From assembly GCA_017607445.1 (NCBI GenBank), contig JAEVHH010000006.1, positions 1,612,001 to 1,676,000 on the forward strand: a stretch of DNA of 64,000 bases, read 5' to 3'. The notes beneath the pieces were generated by a model. That model had not been told where the DNA came from. It searched no databases and saw only the letters and a program-made list of their open reading frames with translations. The stretch comes from Histoplasma ohiense. Taxonomy: Eukaryota; Ascomycota; Eurotiomycetes; Onygenales; Ajellomycetaceae. Position numbers and translations under genes: made by a program. Shown piece by piece: positions 47,980-58,928 of this stretch. Numbering within the stretch: the first letter of the stretch is position 1; the number at the start of each line of letters is the position of its first letter.

Positions 47980-48024
47980 CAGTGGTGTCCAATAAGTCAG
48001 TGTACTAGTGGCTCGGTGCTGAGA
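47980..48024 (+). repeat. Left terminal inverted repeat of the Tc1/mariner element
   Basis: Begins CAGTGGTGTCC; followed by GTACTAGTGGCTCGGTGCTG. Matches the reverse complement of 49268-49312. Confidence 0.9.
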
Positions 48025-48092
48025 ACCCCTCTTCTTACCCCTCTTCTTCAAAGATTCCTCCATCATCCAACATCCCCCCTATACATCAAAAG

Positions 48093-49145
48093 ATGCCCTC
48101 AAAACCGAAAACATTGCGGAGAGAACACTCTCCAGCTATTATTAATACTATTTTGAATCTTCAAAAGTGAGAATATTCATTTCTAGATATAGCTCGAATT
48201 TTAGAGCTGCCTCACTCCACCATATCCTCCATTGTTTATTGTGAATCTCATTGAATACATGAAGAAAGCTCTAAAAAATGTCCTGGAAGGCCTTCTAAGC
48301 TCTCTGCCTGTGATCAACACCATCTTATTCTCTCTGTAGAGAAGAATCCCTTTCATCCTCTAGCCAGCTTTCTCACACCCTCAAAATCTGGCTCCTATAT
48401 TTGCTGAAATACAGCAAGACAGTATCTTCAAAAGAATGAACAATATGCCTTTAAACCATGAAAGAAGCCCTATTTAAAGCCTATACACAAGGAACTTTGA
48501 AGGGCTTTTGATATTCAACATAGAAATTGAGCTGATGAAGATTTCTCTTGTATGAGCTTCTCAGATGAAGCTCACTTTGAGATTGAATTGGATATATCAA
48601 GCTGCTATGTTCATTGTCCAGTTGGTAAAGGTTATAAGAGTAGATATCTACTCTCTACCTTCAAATCTGGGTGTATCTCAGTGAGTGTATGGGGAGCAAT
48701 AAGCTGGGATTTCAAATCTAAGCTGGTTTTTATTCCATCGAACATCCGGATGAATTCCAAGGAGTATATCAAGATTATACTACTTCATGGCTATCCCCAT
48801 TATATTCGCATTCTTGAAAAACATGGGATTGCACTCTGGGCAGAGGATGGAGCTAGATATCATACCTCTAAGCTGTTAAAACAGTGGATGGATGATTGGC
48901 AGATGGATCAAATGAAATGGCCTGCACAAAGTCCTGATTTAAATCCTATAGAGAATCTATGGGCCATAATGAAGTTCCGCATATCAAAGATACAACATCA
49001 AATACACTCCGAAGCTGAAATGAGAATAGAATTACAGATGATATGGGATTCTATTACACAACTTGAGATACAGCATCTAATCAGCTCCATGCCCCAAAGG
49101 TTAGCCACAGTTATCAAAGCCAGAGGTGGATCAACCAAGTATTAG
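48093..49145 (+). pseudogene. Tc1-type DD34E transposase, inactivated by six in-frame TGA codons
   Basis: ATG 48093 to TAG 49143-49145, 350 codons, a normal Tc1 length. N-terminal helix-turn-helix region (about residues 10-110; Ile-Ala-Arg-Ile-Leu-Glu-Leu-Pro-His-Ser-Thr-Ile motif), then the DDE catalytic core: first Asp in Ser-Asp-Glu-Ala-His-Phe (about residue 158), second Asp in Trp-Ala-Glu-Asp-Gly-Ala, and Glu in Pro-Ile-Glu-Asn-Leu-Trp with 34 residues between the last two, which is the Tc1 signature. Stops TGA at 48168, 48252, 48405, 48459, 48498 and 48528; the last 197 codons are open. All six fit CGA-to-TGA or TGG-to-TGA change. No stops in the core itself, so decay is fairly recent or patchy. 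Confidence 0.92.
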
Positions 49146-49267
49146 AGAAGAAAATGTATATAGATATTCTTTATTCATTTAGCTATATAAAACATGTATA
49201 TAATTCTATTTTGGATACCTGGTTGAGATTTTATTTAATATCTAGTTGAGATGGGTAGGGTGCTGAA

Positions 49268-49312
49268 GCTCGGCGCTGAGCCTCTAGTACGCTGACTTAT
49301 TGGACACCACTG
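49268..49312 (-). repeat. Right terminal inverted repeat of the Tc1/mariner element
   Basis: Reads CTCGGCGCTGAG...GACACCACTG on the plus strand. It keeps the CpGs TCGG and GCGC and one in GTACGC, where the left repeat has GTAC with TG or CA variants. Confidence 0.9.
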
Positions 49313-49314
49313 TA

Positions 49315-49671
49315 CAAAAAGCAGTTAGCCATTCATCATCTTCATTAATCCTTATCTTATAGAAGGCTGCAGAGATGTCAAGCTTTGTAAATCATTTTGC
49401 TTTTTCTACTTATTCAAGTGTTTTGTTGATGAGTGGGAGAGAGTATCAATCCTTCTGTGTAATCTTGTTGAGTCCTCAGTAGTCAACACAGAATTGTAAG
49501 CCTTCTTCTGATTTCTTTATGAACAGTACAGATACTGTGATGGGTGAGTTGCTAACACAAATGAAGCCTTTGTCCAATAGTCTGTTGAGTGTTTTTTGTA
49601 GAACAAGAAGCTTGTTGTATGACATGCTGTAGAGAGAATCTCAGAGTGGTTGTGGGTTCTTACCATTCTTC
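49315..49671 (-). pseudogene. Pol of element K, RT N-terminal part between L and the Tc1 element
   Basis: Minus-strand continuation of RT after L (TSD TCTTC at 49667-49671 against CCTTC at 56820-56824). It includes the conserved Leu-Phe-x-Lys-Lys-Ser-Glu-Glu-Gly segment and the Cys-x-Asp-Tyr motif. Interrupted by TGA. Confidence 0.75.
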
Positions 49672-50053
49672 TGTAAGCAGCGGTATGAGGATTAGCTGCT
49701 TATATCACAAGAAGTCCTTAAGACTCTGCAAGGATTAAGCTGTAGAAGATAATACAGTAATATATCAAAGAGAATTTTAATTAATATCAATATTGTAGAA
49801 TGTAGAGGTCAAATTAAAACAGAATGATTCACTGATCTCTAGAAGATTGAGTCAGCTGCTATCTATATACACAGTATTGTAAACAGATCAAACTTGCTAT
49901 GATGTAGATGATGTAGTATGATGCAAGTGACAAGATAATGCCTTGATTTCAAATCTGATATAATGTTGATGATGCTATGTTTGATGATGTCATATCTTTA
50001 GAGCAATTGCCAATTTTGGCCTAGCACTGGTAACTTAGTGTGGATTTCTTACA
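49672..50053 (-). repeat. 3' LTR of element L
   Basis: Outer end TGTAAGCAGCGGTATGAGG keeps a CpG that is TpG in the 5' LTR. Its inner end has lost those that the 5' LTR keeps at its outer end (for example GTGTGGATTTCTTACA against GTGCGGGTTTCTTACA). Confidence 0.92.
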
Positions 50054-50513
50054 ACTGCCCCCTCTAAAAGAGCTGCTGTCCCAGTGGACCAAAAAATTGT
50101 AGGGTAATTGTAGATAATTCACAGTAACAAGTGACAGTGAACCTTTGTTGTTTCACTGATAACACAAAACTTGTAGAAGTAAATAGAATCATAACTGACA
50201 ACACAGAAGTAAATAGAATCATAGAACATATGATTTCACAAAGAATATAGAGGACTAGAATCTCTGAGCAAATTCTGATTCTGATAAGCTATCAAGAGAT
50301 TCCTTCCCCCACCTCTGTCATTGATATTTTGAAGAAAGAATGTAAGTAATCACTAGAGGACTGATGGGTTATCAATATAGAAATGTTTGTTAACAGTAAA
50401 AGTAGTTTTTTAATGATATTTTCCAGAGAAATCCCCAGTCAGTAAGTATTGTGTTGCTTTGTCTCTATTTTCAGTAAGGGGTTGCTAACTTGCTTTGAAT
50501 AGAATCAGATATT
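50054..50513 (-). other. Element L, region between 3' LTR and the antisense gene
   Basis: Contains the polypurine tract by the LTR (plus-strand ACTGCCCCCTCTAAAAGAGC). On the plus strand a GTAAGTATTGTG...TATTTTCAG interval (50442-50473) upstream of the antisense ATG looks like a small intron or chance splice signals; it is kept in copy C. Confidence 0.45.
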
Positions 50514-51320
50514 ATGTTGTTCACTTCAGTCAATCAGCAAATTCAGAATTTTGTCACTGAGGAGAACATCACAGCTGATTCTGTGATGGAAAAAATTCTC
50601 ACAGAGAATGTATCTATGAAACTGTGTGAAGAAATCAATGAGCAACTGAAAGAGAAGCAGTACACTCACAGTCTGAAGCTGAGGAGTTGTGTTCACTGTC
50701 TTAAATTGATAGAAGATGTTCCTCTTTGTGTCTGGGAAGTGGCATTTAAGAACTGTAAAAGATGCCATATGAATCAATCTCATTGTGATCCTGTGAGTTT
50801 ATTGAAAGAATATTGAAGGTTTTTAACAATAAGATTAACACTGGAATAGGTTCCCTTGTGTTTCAAAGAACAAGCAATGGCATTAGAGATGTTATTTCAG
50901 AAGGGCCTGAGAAAATACTCTGAATTGTTAGTGATGCAGAAGCAATTTGTGAAGAAACTCAGTGCATATTATTTATTTGAATGTAATAAGATTGACAGAG
51001 ACATTCCCAGTGCTTCATGGTGTTGAAAGGTCTGTGTTGCTGCTGGCAGAACCTCTATCAAGAGAAAATCTGTTGCTGTGCTGATCTCTGCTGCTCTCTC
51101 TGCTTTCTCTGCTGCTGCTTCTGTGGCTGTACTGAATTCATCCCCTGCCTCCAAAGTTCTTGCGATTCTGCAGCGGATTGAAACCGCTCAGAAAGAAATG
51201 AACAAAAAAATGGAAAAAATGATTATGTGGATGGGGGAGATGGCCCAGAATATTGAATGTTTGGAGACGATGTTTTATACAGTATGTATAACCAAAGGAA
51301 TTTCACTAGATAATCACTAA
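50514..51320 (+). pseudogene. Antisense accessory gene of Gyp-2 element L (CxxC-x18-CxxC, hydrophobic segment, coiled coil)
   Basis: One plus-strand frame of 269 codons (ATG 50514 to TAA 51318-51320), opposite to the retrotransposon and between pol and the 3' LTR. Three in-frame stops (TGA 50814, TAG 50847, TGA 51024) fit CGA or CAG decay. Visible in the product: helical N-terminus; Cys at residues 59, 62, 81 and 84 (CxxC-x18-CxxC, with a nearby His), a likely metal site; a central helical region; an Ala/Ser/Val/Leu hydrophobic stretch at about 187-212, possibly membrane-spanning; a heptad-like Met/Lys/Glu coiled coil at about 215-250. Copy C carries the same gene at 26639-25835. I do not recognise the family, and no function is claimed. 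It is not gag, pol or a known integrase module. Confidence 0.65.
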
Positions 51321-51660
51321 CAGATTGTAGTTGGTAGGAAGGATTGGGAAAATTGAAAGAGAATTTGATATCATGGAAGAAGAATAAATTATAGATGATG
51401 TTCTGAGGGGTTCTTTGAGTGTTTTTTTTTTAAATAGTTTTTTTCATCAAGGACATAATGCTCAGAATAATATCTTGATTCTTTGCTTTTTCCTTCTAAT
51501 CAGAGTTTGAAATTGTAATGTAGCCTCATTAAACTCCTAAAACCTTGCAGGATAAAAAGGAGAAGAGTGCCACTAAGCTTCAAGAATCTTTCACAGTTCA
51601 AAGCAGAAGTGTAGATAAGTAGAAACTTCAAAATCTTTATAGAAAAAAATAGAAGAACTA
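51321..51660 (-). other. Element L, non-coding region between pol and the antisense gene
   Basis: AT-rich, collinear with 25496-25834 of element C; no gene seen. The two convergent genes (pol and the antisense ORF) would both end near here. Confidence 0.5.
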
Positions 51661-54600
51661 TTAATGTTGTGTTCTGGAACACTTCTTTTTAACAAGGGAT
51701 TGATTTCAATTTACCTTCTCATATTCTTCAAGAAGGTTATGGGAATTCAAAAGGTTATTAAAGGGTTTCCAAGTATTCTCAGTATTAGAATATTCTTTCC
51801 ACTTGACAAGATATTGCTTCTTATTATGGTGCAATTGTTTATTCAAAATAGCTTCAACAAAATATTCTGTTCTGTCTTTGAGTAGAATGTCAGAAGGTTT
51901 CTTAGATTCTTCATCTGATCTCTAATAATAGAGTTTCAACAAGGTAACATGGAAGACAGAATGTATAGATTCAAAGGTTCTTGGAAGATCTAGTCAATAT
52001 GCTTGTGATCTGATGGTGTTCAGAATTGTAAACAGTTCAAACCATTTATCTTCAAGCTTGTGGCAAGGCTTAGAAGTTGTTATATTCATGGAAGATAGAA
52101 GAACTTGATCTTCAATGGCAAAGGATTTCTCTTGATGCCTTCTGTTATAGTATTCCACTTGCTTTTTGAAGGATTTTTGAACTTTGACTTGGAGATTGCT
52201 TTGTATCTCTTGTAATTTCTTCACCCTTGCTGTAGCTAAGGGCTCAAGATTGATAGGGGTTACAGATTCAGATTCTTTATCAATTACCCCTCTCAATGAA
52301 ACAGAATTGTAACCTAGTAGTGCTTGAAATGGTGGCATACCAATAGATGCTTGAGAAACAGAATTGTAGGTGAATTGTGTCTGTGGAAGTAGATCCACCC
52401 AGTTATTCTGGTGGTAGTTCAAGTATGCTTGTAAATAGTTCTCTAATGTTTGGTTCTGATGTTCCATTTGCCCATCAGTTTGAGGGTGGAATGCTGTACT
52501 CAGGTTGTGCTTAACTTGTAAATAATAACAGAATGTTGATCAGTAGTGACTGGTAAACAACTTATCTCTATCAGATATGATAGATGAAGGTGAACTGTAA
52601 TCACTTAGAATAGCATCTATGAACAACTCTGCAAAATCAGAAGCAGTAATTGAAGTCATGCAAGAAAAGTACTTAGCTAGTTTAGTATAGCAGTTCAGTA
52701 TGATCAAAATACTATCATAGATGATTCCCTTTTGAATTACTGATGGTAATTCAACAATGAAATCCATAGCAAGAGAACTGAACAGCCTAGTAGACATGGG
52801 GATTTTGACAAGTTGTCTGTATGATTTATACCTCTTAGCTTTAACATGCTGACAGATATCACACTCTCTGATGTATGTTTCAATGTCTTTTTGAAGTGTA
52901 TTCCAGTAATATTTGCGACATAGAAGCTCTAAGATTCTGGCAATATCAAAGTGGCCTGTCCAGAAATCATCATGATGTATTTGTAATAACTTCTAAGTGA
53001 TTGCTTTGCTAGAGGGAATGTAGATAGCATGATTGCAATGTAGAAGTCCACAATCTTCATCTACTCATCAGATGATTGAAGAATCTCTGAAGATATTAAA
53101 GACTTCTCTAAGAGTTCCAGACTCTGCACTATTCTCAACTTCTTGGCTTTGAGTTACAGTAAAGATGTCTCTCTTCTGTAATTCTTTAATGAAGTCTAGA
53201 AGCTGATTAGTAGACAGTTCATGATCTGTTTCATTCTCAGCAGCTTTCATTACTGCTAGATGTGGCATGAGAAGTTCATGATCTTCAGTGCCAGTTTCAA
53301 AGAAATCTCAGAAACAAGAATACTCTGCAGAACAATCTGAGCTTCTCTGTACTGAAAATGATTCAGTATCTACTAAGCTGTTCTGATCAGAGTCATGAAG
53401 TTTCTGGTGGATTTTTTTCTGTAGAACTGACAGCATTGACAGCTTTGAGTCTACATCTTCAGAGGAAATAATATAGTCTGAACATCTTGAAGATGGATCA
53501 GTGGGGTTTAGCTGTTCTGATCAATAGATCATATAGAAATCATAAGCAGATAGCTCTTCTGTTCAATGTGTCTGGCAGTTGTTCAAGCTTTTGATACTAA
53601 GAAAGTATTTCAGATTATCATGGTTGATTATGATCTGAATTGAGTATGGATTGCCTTGCAGATAGTGTTGTCAGTGGTGAAATGATGTCACTATGGTCAG
53701 AAGTTTCAAATCATAAGTGTCATAGTTTCTAGAAGCTTCAGAAAGCTTCTGTGAAAAGAATGCAATGAGCCTTCACTCTTTTCTTTGAGTAGACACTGAA
53801 TTATCTATGTTTTTGCTTCATTCTGATGCTATTTCCATAGCTTCTTGATAGGTTTCTGGTACTGGTTCTAGATATTGAGATAGAATATCAGCAATTCCAT
53901 TCTTGCTTGCATCTGTTTCAACTTGGGTTTCCTTCTGTGGATCATAATGAATCAGTAGAATAGCTTGTGCAAATACTTCTTTCAAATTTACAAAAGCTTT
54001 TCTTGCTGAATCACTAAGTTGGAACTTAGTTTGCTTATCCATAGCATTTCAAAGAAGATCTGTAAGAGGTGCAGCTATCTGTGAAAAAGCATATATGAAT
54101 CTGCAATAGAAGTTTGCAAATTCTATGAAAACTTGAATATCACAGACACCTTTAGATTCCAGCCAATTTAGAATAGTTTCGACTCAGTTGCGATCCATGG
54201 CTATACCAGTAGGTGATACAATATAGTCAAGAAATTCAACCTCAGTAGTGAAAAAGATGCATTTGCTTTCCTTAGCATAAAGTCAATATTTTTGTAAGTG
54301 TTTGAAGATTAATTGGAGATGTTTTGTATGGTCTTCGGTATTTTGGAAATAGATAAGAATGTCATCAAGGTAAACAATGCAACAGATATCAACTAGACCT
54401 TTCAGCACTTCATTGATATAAGATTGAAATGTAGCAGAAGCATTACAGAGCCTCATAGGCATAACTTGAAATTCATAGCTGCTGTATTGAGTTCAAAACA
54501 CTGTTTTCCATTCATCTCCTTCTGCTATTCATATGCAGTAGTAGGCATCTCAGAGATCTATTTTAGAGAAGATGATAGCACTCTGTAATTGATCTAACAT

Positions 54601-56385
54601 TTCTTCAATACAAGGGATTGGATATCAATCCTTTATAGTTATCTTGTTAAGGCCTCAATAATCTATGCAAAGGCGTAGAGTTCCATCCTTTTTCTTTGCA
54701 AATACAATAGATGCAGCAGCAGGGCTCTTTGTAGAATGAATCCACTGCTGTGACAGCATTTCTTCTAGATATTTGCATAAGACATCTAGTTCTGCTATTG
54801 AGAGATTGTATAAAGGTCCATAAGAGGGTTCCTTTCTGTCTTGCAATTGAATATGATGTGATATGATGAGGTTCTCATCCAACTTGGCTGCTGCTTCAGC
54901 AGAAAAGATATCTTTAAATTCAGTTAAGAGATCTTGTAGGTTTTGAGGTAAAGTAGTTTCATTAATAGAACATAGTCATTCCAAAGAAGATTCAGTATTG
55001 CTGTCTCAAAAGTAGAGTGGTGTTGTAGATGTTTCTTGCATAGAATGGATAAATTCTTCTGATTCTGTTATTTCAATCCTAGTATCTCCGATTCAATATC
55101 ACCATGATAATGCTTTCCAATTGATTAAAGGATTGACTGTTCATAATTATGGAAGATCTAGATAAAGATCTTCATCTGCTAGATTAACAGAATGAAAGCT
55201 AAGTTTGCTTGCTTGAGTTTCACCTAGCTCATCAGTGGCTCTATGGGTAGCATTAACAATGCCATATTGATATTCTCATTGTCCATCAGAATATTGCACT
55301 TGAGATGGTGGTCCAATCTGTTTTCATTCTTTAGAAGTAGTGTAAGTATGAGAGATATAATTGAAATCTGCTCCAGAATTGACTAGGCATTGAATTGGCT
55401 CAGAACCATTAGAGATGTCTAGTTGAATAGTGATGTACATGCAGAATCTACCATCTAGTCACTTCTCATCATTCTGAGTTTCAGTGATATGAGCTATCAC
55501 AGGTGTGAGTTTTGGCTTGTCTGTGATTTGAGTTTGTTTTTTCTTCTTATTACAATTCTTAAGAAGATGACCTGCCTCCCCACAGAATAGACAAAGATTA
55601 TTATTCATGCAGTGTTGACATTTCTCTATGATAAGCTTTTCAACTGAGGTTAGATTTCATTGAGCCTTTGAAAAAGAGCTGTCAGAGGATCACTTGATTC
55701 TGTGTTTGTCATCACTCTTCTGATATCTATTTTGTGAAGAGGATTTTTGTTTGTTGTTACTCCTTCTAGCATGGCTCCTATTAATGGCTTGAATTCAAGC
55801 AACTAGCGCAATCAATTTGACTTGATTGGTAGAAGAATCATGATGAGTTTGAATTTGATCTTGTATTGCTGATGGTAATTTAGCAAAGAATAATTGAGCA
55901 AATAGTTCTTCTATATTGATTGCTAGACCATTGTGAATCTCATTAAATCTGGAGACAAATTGTTGAACTGGTTGATTCAGTGGTTGCTTTAATTCTTCAA
56001 AGTGAATCACTGCTGTAAAGCCATGGTTGCGGACATCCTCCAGGTCATTGTGCAGAAATTCCTTAAAGTCCTTCCATGAGAAAGATTGATTTAATCTTTC
56101 AAGCTCTCTCTCTTTAGTAGCTCAAGTAGTTTTGATTGTTTTCTGTAACCATTCCAAAGCATAAACAATCTTGACTTCATCAGTATTGTATTGAGTTGGG
56201 TTCAACTTATATATGCATTCAAGAGCTCTTATGAATATATGGTATTCATGTAGATTGCTGTCATAATAGACAGATGGATCAGCAAGCTGAATTTTCTGCC
56301 AATTAGCTGAGACAGATATTGCAGATGCTGCTAGCTCAATGACTGCTGATTGAGAAGTATTCAAGAATGGATCAGCCTCAGACAT
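51661..56385 (-). pseudogene. Gag-pol of Gyp-2 element L
   Basis: Gag ATG 56385; capsid region; zinc knuckle C-x2-C-x4-H-x4-C at about 55594-55552; protease around 55400-55170 (Asn-Ser-Gly where Asp-Ser-Gly is expected, near 55385); RT 54880 to about 54200 with Tyr-Leu-Asp-Asp at 54372-54361; RNase H 54042-53480 (Glu-Thr-Asp-Ala-Ser); integrase about 53010-52390 with the Pro-Gln-Thr-Asp-Gly-Gln-Met-Glu motif and an open 157-codon C-terminal stretch (52467-51997); chromodomain about 51860-51690. Gag and pol are in one frame. Interrupted by a moderate number of stops, TGA for the most part. Confidence 0.85.
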
Positions 56386-56437
56386 GATGATTAGAATACT
56401 TGATTCTTGAAGAGGTAAGGGATTGAGTGGATCAAAC
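56386..56437 (-). promoter_or_regulatory. Leader and self-priming PBS of element L
   Basis: Only 52 nt between LTR and gag ATG. AGTGGATCA (plus strand, 56426-56434) is the reverse complement of TGATCCACT (56591-56599) in the LTR, 9 nt, three bases from the LTR end. The 3' LTR and element C carry CpG-decayed variants of the same LTR segment. Confidence 0.65.
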
Positions 56438-56819
56438 TGTAAGCAGTGGTATGAGGATTAGCTGCTTATATCACAAGAAGTCCTTAAGACTCTGCAAGAA
56501 TTAAGCTGTAGAAGATAATACAGTAATATATCAGAGAGGATTCAGATTAATATTGATATTGTAGAATGTAGGGGTCAAATTAAAACAGAATGATCCACTG
56601 GCCTCTAGAAGATTGGGCCAGCTGCTATCTATATACACAGTATCATAAACAGATCAAACTTGCTATGATGTAGATGGTGTAGTATGATGCAAGTGGCAAG
56701 ATAATGCCTTGATTTCAAATCTGATATGACATTAGTGGTGCTATGTTCAGCGATGTCATATCTTTAGAGCAATCGCCAATTTCGGCCTAGCACTGGTAAC
56801 TTAGTGCGGGTTTCTTACA
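56438..56819 (-). repeat. 5' LTR of element L
   Basis: Outer end keeps CpGs in AGCGATG, AATCGCC, TTTCGGCC and GTGCGGG (56745-56812). TGATCCACT at 56591-56599 pairs with the PBS; a TATA-like TATATACAC box lies about 40 nt upstream in the sense direction. Confidence 0.92.
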
Positions 56820-57490
56820 CCTTCTTGATGAGCTCAATCATATGATCTATACCAGGTCTTTGATGAGGAGAAAGCTTTTCAGCTTCTTTTTCATTGAACA
56901 CATCTGCAAAGTCTTCATACAATTTGAGTAGTTTCTTGCACAGTTTCTTGAGATCTTTGAGTTCTAGCTTTTCTAACACTTTTTTGATATTCACTATACT
57001 AGCAGTGAACACTTGGATGTTCTTCTTCTCATGCATTTGGTGGGTTAGTAGTTTGTATGCTTTCACTGATATCTGGGTGAGATCAGTGGTTCTATTGACA
57101 TTCTTCTTGTAAACACAGTTGTCTTCTGGGAAAATAAGACAGTGGTTGCATGCATTCAACAAGGTTTCAAATTCTGTGAGTCATGATAGATCAAGCATTA
57201 GATCATACTCAAGGTCTTGTATTTCATATGTATATACATTCTTTTTCTCATGTCCTTCTACATTGATATTAAATCTTATCATGTTGTAGGAGGTGGATCC
57301 TCTGGGGCTGTCAAATCCACTGAGCTTATGTAGTTTGAGAAAGAGAATATGTTGGAGCTTATGCTTCTCAATCAGCTGAATGTCTATAAGAGTGTAGTGA
57401 AGGAAACCACTGTCTATCATTGCTTGTATGTTGACTAAGCTATTTACAATGACAGAAATCATGATTGCATCTGCTTGTATCTTCTGTTTG
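56820..57490 (-). pseudogene. Pol of element K, first part (protease and pre-RT linker)
   Basis: Protease 57462-57181 with intact Asp-Ser-Gly; linker 57162-56820, whose open frame (115 codons) ends where element L is inserted. The Asp-His-Met-Ile-Glu-Leu-Ile-Lys-Lys motif just before the break is the start of the RT module. Confidence 0.8.
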
Positions 57491-57499
57491 AATCTCCAG

Positions 57500-58547
57500 T
57501 TAGCTTTCTGTTTCTTGAGCTCTTGTCTGTGTTTTAGAGTGAGAGCTTGTCTTTTCCCTGTTCTTGCCTATCCACAGATGACACAGTGTTTACACACATG
57601 AAGAGTTTACTTGAGATGATTGCATTCAGACATTGATTTGCAAAGTGTTCTGACTTGTTGCAGTGTATGCAGACTTCTCTGACAATTCAGTCAGTGATGT
57701 ACTTCTCTGAGACATTGGAGATCCTCAGGCAACTTGCATTTATGTGTGGGACTCAGTTCATTGATTCTGATTCAGAGGTGGGGGGTGCTGCAGAGCAGTT
57801 TGAGATGTACACATTTGTTCAGCAGAATTCTCTGTGATTTTGAAGTGTGTGAAACTGAGACAGATTGTTGTTCAACAGACAAAGATCAGTGCAGAATTCA
57901 CTATATGTTGAGAGCTTCAGATACTCTATACTTTGATTATGCAACTGAAAGTTCAAGTTCTTGAACAATATGTTGATTTTGATGATATCATCTCAGTCTT
58001 GCTCATCTGCTTCTAGAAGCTTGTGATCAAATTCAGAAAGATAAGTTGTCAACACAACATTCATCTGATGAGTTTGATTAAACCAGTCTAACACCTTGGC
58101 TTGAAGTGTAGAATTGAGGAAGAGGAAGTCAAGTTGTTGAAAGACTAGCTCTGATGTATGCTGGTGATTCTGACAATGACTCATTCAGAATTGAAATTTT
58201 GCTAACATGTCATCATTCAATCTGCTATGAATATACCACACTTGATTGGATAGTGAGCCTATTGCTCATTCATTGATGTCCAATTTGATGTTCACTTTTG
58301 ACTTCCACACAAGGTAGAGTGCTAGGTCTCTCTCATATTTGTCAAGAATTGAAAGCTTCTCTCTTGAGGGCTTTTCATGAGATGTGGGTGTAGGAGAAAC
58401 AGTGAACACAGAAGTGCTCATCTCAGCAAGTTGTTGTTGCAATTCAGTCATCTGTAGCACCTGCTGCTAAAGGATGCTTCATAGATCTAAGTTATCATCC
58501 ACTGTGTTTGAATGCAGTGAGTGTTTGTAGAATTGCTTGTAGTTCAT
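57500..58547 (-). pseudogene. Gag of Gyp-1 element K
   Basis: ATG 58547-58545; open stretches 58460-58266 and 58184-57993; decayed zinc knuckle around 57670-57625. Same domains as in A. Pol lies at -1. Confidence 0.75.
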
Positions 58548-58928
58548 TTCAATATCTAAAAACATATAATAATAAAATAAAAAAAAGAAAAGAAATACTT
58601 GTAGACACTTGATCCTCTCACAGACACTATTCACAGTGTTGCAGCACTAAGCTTGGTCAAGCTTCTTCATGAACACTATTCACAGTGTTACAGTTTGTAG
58701 ACACTCAGACCTTGTAGAACATGGTTGATTGTGTTTCAGATGCTTAGACACAACAGTCTATATAACTAATGATAAGAGCACTCAGACCCATAAGAGATCT
58801 CTTGTAACAACTAGACACTCAGATCTGTAAACAACACACTCAGATGTAAGAACTGATAACAACACACTCAGATGTAAGAACTAATAATGAGACACTCAAA
58901 TCTTAAATGCAGAAGAATCAATTCATAA
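58548..58928 (-). promoter_or_regulatory. Leader of element K with PBS, hairpins and near-palindrome
   Basis: PBS next to the LTR (plus-strand AATCAATTCATAAT at 58917-58930). Hairpins ACACT-ATTCAC-AGTGT (58624-58639) and AACACT-ATTCAC-AGTGTT (58672-58689) flank AAGCTTGGTCAAGCTT (58649-58664), one change from the perfect palindrome. In the second hairpin both arms changed relative to the ancestral CpG form but still pair. Confidence 0.65.

Larger units (their letters stand above)
47980..49312 (+). mobile_element. Tc1/mariner DNA transposon with TA duplication
   Basis: 1333 bp between TA dinucleotides 47978-47979 and 49313-49314. Terminal inverted repeats of about 45 bp start CAGTGGTGTCCAATAAGTCA and differ at a few positions, all CpG-type or close. 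One transposase ORF on the plus strand. The insertion splits RT of element K; copy H (near 60410) shows the same site unoccupied. Confidence 0.95.
49672..56819 (-). mobile_element. Gyp-2 element L, complete copy, minus strand
   Basis: 7148 bp; LTRs 49672-50053 (3') and 56438-56819 (5'), both 382 bp; TSD TCTTC/CCTTC with one mismatch. Sense order: LTR, PBS, single gag-pol frame, then about 1.6 kb with an antisense gene, polypurine tract, LTR. Inserted in pol of element K. It is the least decayed large element in the window judging by open-frame lengths. Confidence 0.95.

Noticed and set aside
50514..51320. An envelope-like gene of an infectious retroelement, given the hydrophobic stretch and coiled coil.
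   Set aside because: It runs antisense to gag-pol, lacks a visible signal peptide and has a CxxC-x18-CxxC motif near the N-terminus. The resemblance is only general.
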